NCBI GenBank assembly: GCA_050249455.1
Contig: JBFWQM010000196.1
Coordinates: 1 to 10,675 of the forward strand
DNA from: JBFWQM01 sp050249455
GTDB taxonomy: Bacteria; Pseudomonadota; Alphaproteobacteria; MPNO01; VGEU01
DNA: 10,675 bases
Direction of reading: 5' to 3'
Shown here piece after piece: positions 5,911-10,675 of this stretch (position 1 is the stretch's first letter; every line of letters begins with the position of its first letter). The notes beneath the pieces are model-generated. The model made no database searches and was not told the DNA's origin. It saw only the letters and a list, made by a program, of their open reading frames with translations. A program made the position numbers and the translations under genes.

Positions 5911-6494
5911 GCGACGGACCGGCGACTTTCGCGTTCACGCCCGAGAACATGGAGCGCGTGAAGAAGACCATCGCCAAGTACCCGCCGGGACGCCAGGCGA
6001 GCGCGGTGATGCCGCTGCTCGACCTCGCGCAGCGCCAGGCCGGCGGCTGGCTGCCGCGCGCGGCGCTCGACCATGTCGCCGCGGTCCTCGACATGGCCCC
6101 CATCCGCGTGCTGGAGGTTGCCTCCTTCTACTCGATGTACAACCTGACTCCTATCGGCCGGCACCACGTCCGTGTCTGCACCACGACGCCGTGCCAGCTG
6201 CGCGGCTGCATGGCGGTGCTCGACACCTGCCGCGAGGAGCTCGGCGTCGAGCTGGGCGAGACCACGGCCGACGGCCTGGCGACCCTGGGCGAGGTCGAGT
6301 GCCTGGGGGCCTGCGTCAACGCCCCGGTGGTGTGGATCGGCGACGACTACTACGAGGACGTCGACCCGGCGCGGATGCGCGAGATCCTGCGCGCGCTGAA
6401 GCGCGGCGAGACACCGGAGCCGGGCCCGCAGGTCGACCGCCTCAATTCCGCGCCGAAGCCGGGCATGACGACGCTCGCCGGCGGCAAGAGCTAG
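5907..6494 (+). CDS. nuoE: NADH-quinone oxidoreductase subunit E
   Basis: NuoE (24-kDa homologue, 195 residues) has a thioredoxin-like fold and carries the 2Fe-2S cluster N1a in the NADH-oxidising module. The ligands are C91 and C96 (CTTTPCQLRGC) and C132 and C136 (ECLGACVNAPV). The N-terminal helical part contains KYPPGRQASAVMPLLDLAQ. After the cluster domain there is an extended Pro/Gly tail (PEPGPQVDRL...TTLAGGKS), as in alphaproteobacterial and mitochondrial forms and longer than in E. coli. The start overlaps the nuoD stop as ATGA. Confidence 0.97.
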   Translation: MSDGPATFAFTPENMERVKKTIAKYPPGRQASAVMPLLDLAQRQAGGWLPRAALDHVAAVLDMAPIRVLEVASFYSMYNLTPIGRHHVRVCTTTPCQLRGCMAVLDTCREELGVELGETTADGLATLGEVECLGACVNAPVVWIGDDYYEDVDPARMREILRALKRGETPEPGPQVDRLNSAPKPGMTTLAGGKS

Positions 6495-6503
6495 GGATTG
6501 CCG

Positions 6504-7793
<1,290 letters not shown>

Positions 7794-7795
7794 GC

Positions 7796-9859
7796 ATGGC
7801 GAAGCTGACCATCGACGGCATCGAGATCGAGGTCCCCGACGGCGTGACCGTCCTGCAGGCCTGCGAGATGGCCGGCAAGGAGATCCCGCGCTTCTGCTAC
7901 CACGAGCGGCTGTCGATCGCCGGCAACTGCCGCATGTGCCTGGTTGAGATGGAGAAGTCGCCCAAGCCGATCGCGAGCTGCGCGATGCCGGTCGGCAACG
8001 GCATGGTGATCAAGACCAACACCCCGCTGGTGCGCAAGGCGCGCCAGGGCGTGATGGAGTTCCTGCTGATCAACCACCCGCTCGACTGCCCGATCTGCGA
8101 CCAGGGCGGCGAATGCGACCTGCAGGACCAGGCGATGACCTTCGGGTTCGACCGGTCGCGCTACCAGGAATACAAGCGCGCGGTGAAGGAGAAGGACCTC
8201 GGTCCCCTGATCGCCACCAGCATGACCCGCTGCATCCACTGCACCCGCTGCATCCGCTTCGCGACCGAGGTGGCGGGGGTGGAGGAACTCGGCGCCACCG
8301 GCCGCGGCGAGCACATGGAGGTCGGGCCCTACGTCGAGCAGACCATCACCTCCGAGCTTTCCGGCAACCTGATCGACCTGTGCCCGGTCGGCGCGCTGAC
8401 CTCCAAGCCCTACGCCTTCAATGCCCGGCCGTGGGAGCTAATTCGGGTCGAGACGATCGATGCGCTGGACGCGGTCGGCAGCAACATCCGCATCGACCAG
8501 CGCGGCGGCGAGGTGCTGCGCGTGCTGCCGGTGCTGAACGAGGACGTCAACGAGGAGTGGATCTCCGACAAGACCCGCTTCGCGATCGACGGCCTGCGCC
8601 GCCAGCGGCTCGACCGGCCTTATGTTCGGCGCGACGGCAAGCTGCAGCCGGCGTCGTGGCAGGACGCCTTCGCCGCGATCGCGGCCAAGGTTTCGGGTCA
8701 GCCCGGCACGGCGATCGCGGCGATCGCCGGAGACCAGGCCGACGGGGAGGCGATGACGGCGCTGCGCGACCTGATGCACGCGCTCGGCTCGCCGCACCTC
8801 GATTGCCGCCAGGACGGCGCGAAGCTGGATGCGCGCACCCGTGCCGGCTACGTCTTCAATTCGACCATCGCCGGCATCGACGCGGCTGACGTGTGCCTGC
8901 TGATCGGGAGCAACCCGCGCGCCGAGGCGCCGATCGTAAATGCGCGGCTGCGCAAGCGCTGGCTCAACCGCGGCTTCAAGGTCGGGCTGATCGGCGCGCC
9001 GGCGGACCTGACCTACAGCTACGAGCATCTCGGCGCCGGCCCGCGCACCCTGCAGGAGGTGGCCGACGGCAGCCACGCCTTCGCCGAGGCGCTGCGCAAC
9101 GCAAAGAAGCCGATGCTGATCGTGGGGCAGGGGGCCCTCGCCCGGCCCGATGGCGCCGCCGTGCTGGCCGCCGCGCGCAAGGTCGCGGAGGCGTTCGGCA
9201 TGGTCCGCGACGACTGGAACGGCTTCAACGTGCTGCACACCGCAGCGGCGCGGGTCGGCGGCCTCGACCTCGGCTTCGTGCCGGGACAGGGCGGGCGCGA
9301 CGTCGCCGGCATCTTCGACGGCGCGGGCAAGGGCGAGATCGCCGTCGTCTATTTGCTCGGCGCCGACGAGATCGACATGGCGAAGCTCGGCAACGCCTTC
9401 GTCGTCTACCAGGGCCATCACGGCGACGCCGGCGCCCACCGCGCCGACGTCATCCTGCCCGGCGCCGCCTACACGGAGAAGGACGCGACCTTCGTCAACA
9501 CCGAGGGCCGCGTGCAGAGGGCGTTCCGCGCGATCTATCCGCCCGGCGAGGCGCGCGAGGACTGGCGCATCGTCCGCGCGCTGTCCGGCGCGCTCGGGCG
9601 GCCGCTGCCGCTGGACACCATCGCGGCGGTGCGCGCGCGCATGGCCGAGGCCGGCGGCCAGTTCGCGGTGCCGGGCGAGGTCATCGTCAACGCTTGGGGT
9701 CCGTTCGGGACCGAAGGCCGGATGGACGATGCGCCGTTCGTCGGCGCGGTGAAGAACTTCTACATGACCTGCCCGGTCAGCCGGGCGTCCGAGACCATGG
9801 CCAAGTGCATACAAGCCGCAGAGGCCCGCCAGGGCCCGAAGACGGGGACCCATGGATAG
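7796..9859 (+). CDS. nuoG: NADH-quinone oxidoreductase subunit G
   Basis: NuoG (75-kDa homologue, 687 residues) relays electrons through several clusters in the peripheral arm. N1b ligands are C34, C45, C48 and C62. N5 ligands are H94, C98, C101 and C107 (NHPLDCPICDQGGEC). N4 ligands are C146, C149, C152 and C196 (RCIHCTRC and LCPVGAL). The rest is the molybdopterin-oxidoreductase-like domain, which in this family carries no cofactor. No additional Cys set for N7 (found in E. coli and Thermus) is seen in the region after N4, as in mitochondria. The length matches the short alphaproteobacterial/mitochondrial form. The ATG at 7796 lies 2 nt after nuoF, and the end overlaps nuoH by 8 nt. Confidence 0.98.
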   Translation: MAKLTIDGIEIEVPDGVTVLQACEMAGKEIPRFCYHERLSIAGNCRMCLVEMEKSPKPIASCAMPVGNGMVIKTNTPLVRKARQGVMEFLLINHPLDCPICDQGGECDLQDQAMTFGFDRSRYQEYKRAVKEKDLGPLIATSMTRCIHCTRCIRFATEVAGVEELGATGRGEHMEVGPYVEQTITSELSGNLIDLCPVGALTSKPYAFNARPWELIRVETIDALDAVGSNIRIDQRGGEVLRVLPVLNEDVNEEWISDKTRFAIDGLRRQRLDRPYVRRDGKLQPASWQDAFAAIAAKVSGQPGTAIAAIAGDQADGEAMTALRDLMHALGSPHLDCRQDGAKLDARTRAGYVFNSTIAGIDAADVCLLIGSNPRAEAPIVNARLRKRWLNRGFKVGLIGAPADLTYSYEHLGAGPRTLQEVADGSHAFAEALRNAKKPMLIVGQGALARPDGAAVLAAARKVAEAFGMVRDDWNGFNVLHTAAARVGGLDLGFVPGQGGRDVAGIFDGAGKGEIAVVYLLGADEIDMAKLGNAFVVYQGHHGDAGAHRADVILPGAAYTEKDATFVNTEGRVQRAFRAIYPPGEAREDWRIVRALSGALGRPLPLDTIAAVRARMAEAGGQFAVPGEVIVNAWGPFGTEGRMDDAPFVGAVKNFYMTCPVSRASETMAKCIQAAEARQGPKTGTHG

Positions 9860-10675
9860 CTTGTGGCAGGGCTATGTGTGGCCCGGCATCATCATCGTCG
9901 CCCAGATCGTCGCGATCATCGTGCCGCTGCTGGTGGCGGTTGCCTACCTGACCTACGCCGAGCGCAAGGTGCTGGCGGCGATGCAGATGCGCCGCGGCCC
10001 CAACGTGGTCGGGCCGTTCGGGCTGCTGCAGCCGCTCGCCGACGGGCTGAAGCTGCTGAGCAAGGAAACCATCCTGCCCGCCGGCGCGAACCCGGTGGTG
10101 TTCATCGCCGCGCCGATGCTGACCTTCATCCTCAGCCTGGTCGCCTGGGCGGTGATCCCGTTCGACGACCGGGTGGTGCTCGCCGACATCAACGTCGGCG
10201 TCCTCTACCTCTTCGCGATCTCCTCGCTAGGCGTCTACGGCATCATCATGGCCGGCTGGGCGTCGAACTCGAAGTACCCGTTCCTCGGCGCGATGCGCTC
10301 GGCAGCGCAGATGGTGTCCTACGAGGTGGCGATCGGCTTCGTCATCATCACCGTCCTGCTGTGCGTCGGCTCGCTCAACCTGTCCGACATCGTGCGCGCG
10401 CAGGACGGGCTGTGGTTCTGCATCCCGCTGCTGCCGATGTTCGTGATCTTCTTCGTCTCCGGCCTGGCGGAGACCAACCGGGCGCCGTTCGACCTGCCGG
10501 AGGCGGAGGCGGAGCTGGTCGCCGGCTACAACGTCGAATACTCGTCGATGACGTTCGCGCTGTTCTTCCTCGGCGAATACGCGAACATGATCCTGATGAG
10601 CGCGATGACGGCGGTGCTGTTCCTCGGCGGCTGGCTGCCGCCGATCGACCTGCCGCCGTTCAACTGGATCCCCGG
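9852..10675 (+). CDS. nuoH: NADH-quinone oxidoreductase subunit H, 3'-truncated by window edge
   Basis: NuoH (ND1 homologue) is the membrane subunit that, with NuoB and NuoD, forms the quinone entry channel. The frame from the ATG at 9852 gives 274 residues and is still open at the edge; family members are about 325-345 residues, so roughly the last fifth is missing. The first signature is YAERKVLAAMQMRRGPN (35-51), continuing with VGPFGLLQPLADGLKLLSKE. The second is GLAETNRAPFDLPEAEAEL (204-222), followed by VAGYNVEYSSM. Several hydrophobic helices are visible (about 11-33, 83-104, 115-136, 158-174, 188-205, 233-260). It starts inside the end of nuoG, with GGGGA just upstream as ribosome site. 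Confidence 0.97.
   Translation, partial: MDSLWQGYVWPGIIIVAQIVAIIVPLLVAVAYLTYAERKVLAAMQMRRGPNVVGPFGLLQPLADGLKLLSKETILPAGANPVVFIAAPMLTFILSLVAWAVIPFDDRVVLADINVGVLYLFAISSLGVYGIIMAGWASNSKYPFLGAMRSAAQMVSYEVAIGFVIITVLLCVGSLNLSDIVRAQDGLWFCIPLLPMFVIFFVSGLAETNRAPFDLPEAEAELVAGYNVEYSSMTFALFFLGEYANMILMSAMTAVLFLGGWLPPIDLPPFNWIP

Overview
This GC-rich window (roughly two-thirds G+C) looks like chromosomal backbone from an alphaproteobacterium, probably of Rhodospirillales type. That placement is inferred from protein style, the mitochondrial-like complex I subunits and the gene order lon - hupB - tRNA-Val - tRNA-Asp - nuo. No 16S rRNA gene or similar marker is present to confirm it. Almost everything runs on the + strand.

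Left part (1-1186): the 3' end of the ATP-dependent protease gene lon closes with a strong intrinsic terminator. A separate promoter then drives hupB, which encodes the HU nucleoid protein. A tRNA-Val(UAC) gene starts only 7 nt after the hupB stop, so the two are almost certainly on one transcript, which ends near a 12-bp hairpin.

Middle part (1187-2909): this accessory-looking segment lies between the tRNA-Val and tRNA-Asp genes. It holds a minus-strand gene for a small two-helix membrane protein of unknown function. Divergently from it runs a gene for a secreted, cysteine-free, Asn/Gln-rich protein. That protein carries three ungapped 27-residue repeats resembling those of Fap-type functional amyloids, and its gene ends at a textbook terminator. 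This is the least ordinary part of the window.

Right part (2910-10675): a tRNA-Asp(GUC) gene has its own promoter. The nuo operon for proton-pumping NADH:quinone oxidoreductase (complex I) follows, with a good sigma70-type promoter and a leader of about 100 nt. nuoA, B, C, D, E, F, G and the first ~80% of nuoH are present, mostly overlapping or nearly abutting, which implies translational coupling. NuoE, F and G form the NADH-oxidising arm (FMN, N1a, N3, N1b, N4, N5), NuoB, C and D carry electrons to quinone (N2 in NuoB, quinone pocket at NuoB/D/H), and NuoA and NuoH begin the membrane arm. All cluster-ligand residues expected in the visible subunits are present, so the complex should be functional. 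The remaining nuo genes presumably continue past the right edge.

No CRISPR array, insertion sequence, phage gene or defence system is visible. The candidate for something less described is the Fap-like repeat protein and its divergent membrane-protein neighbour.
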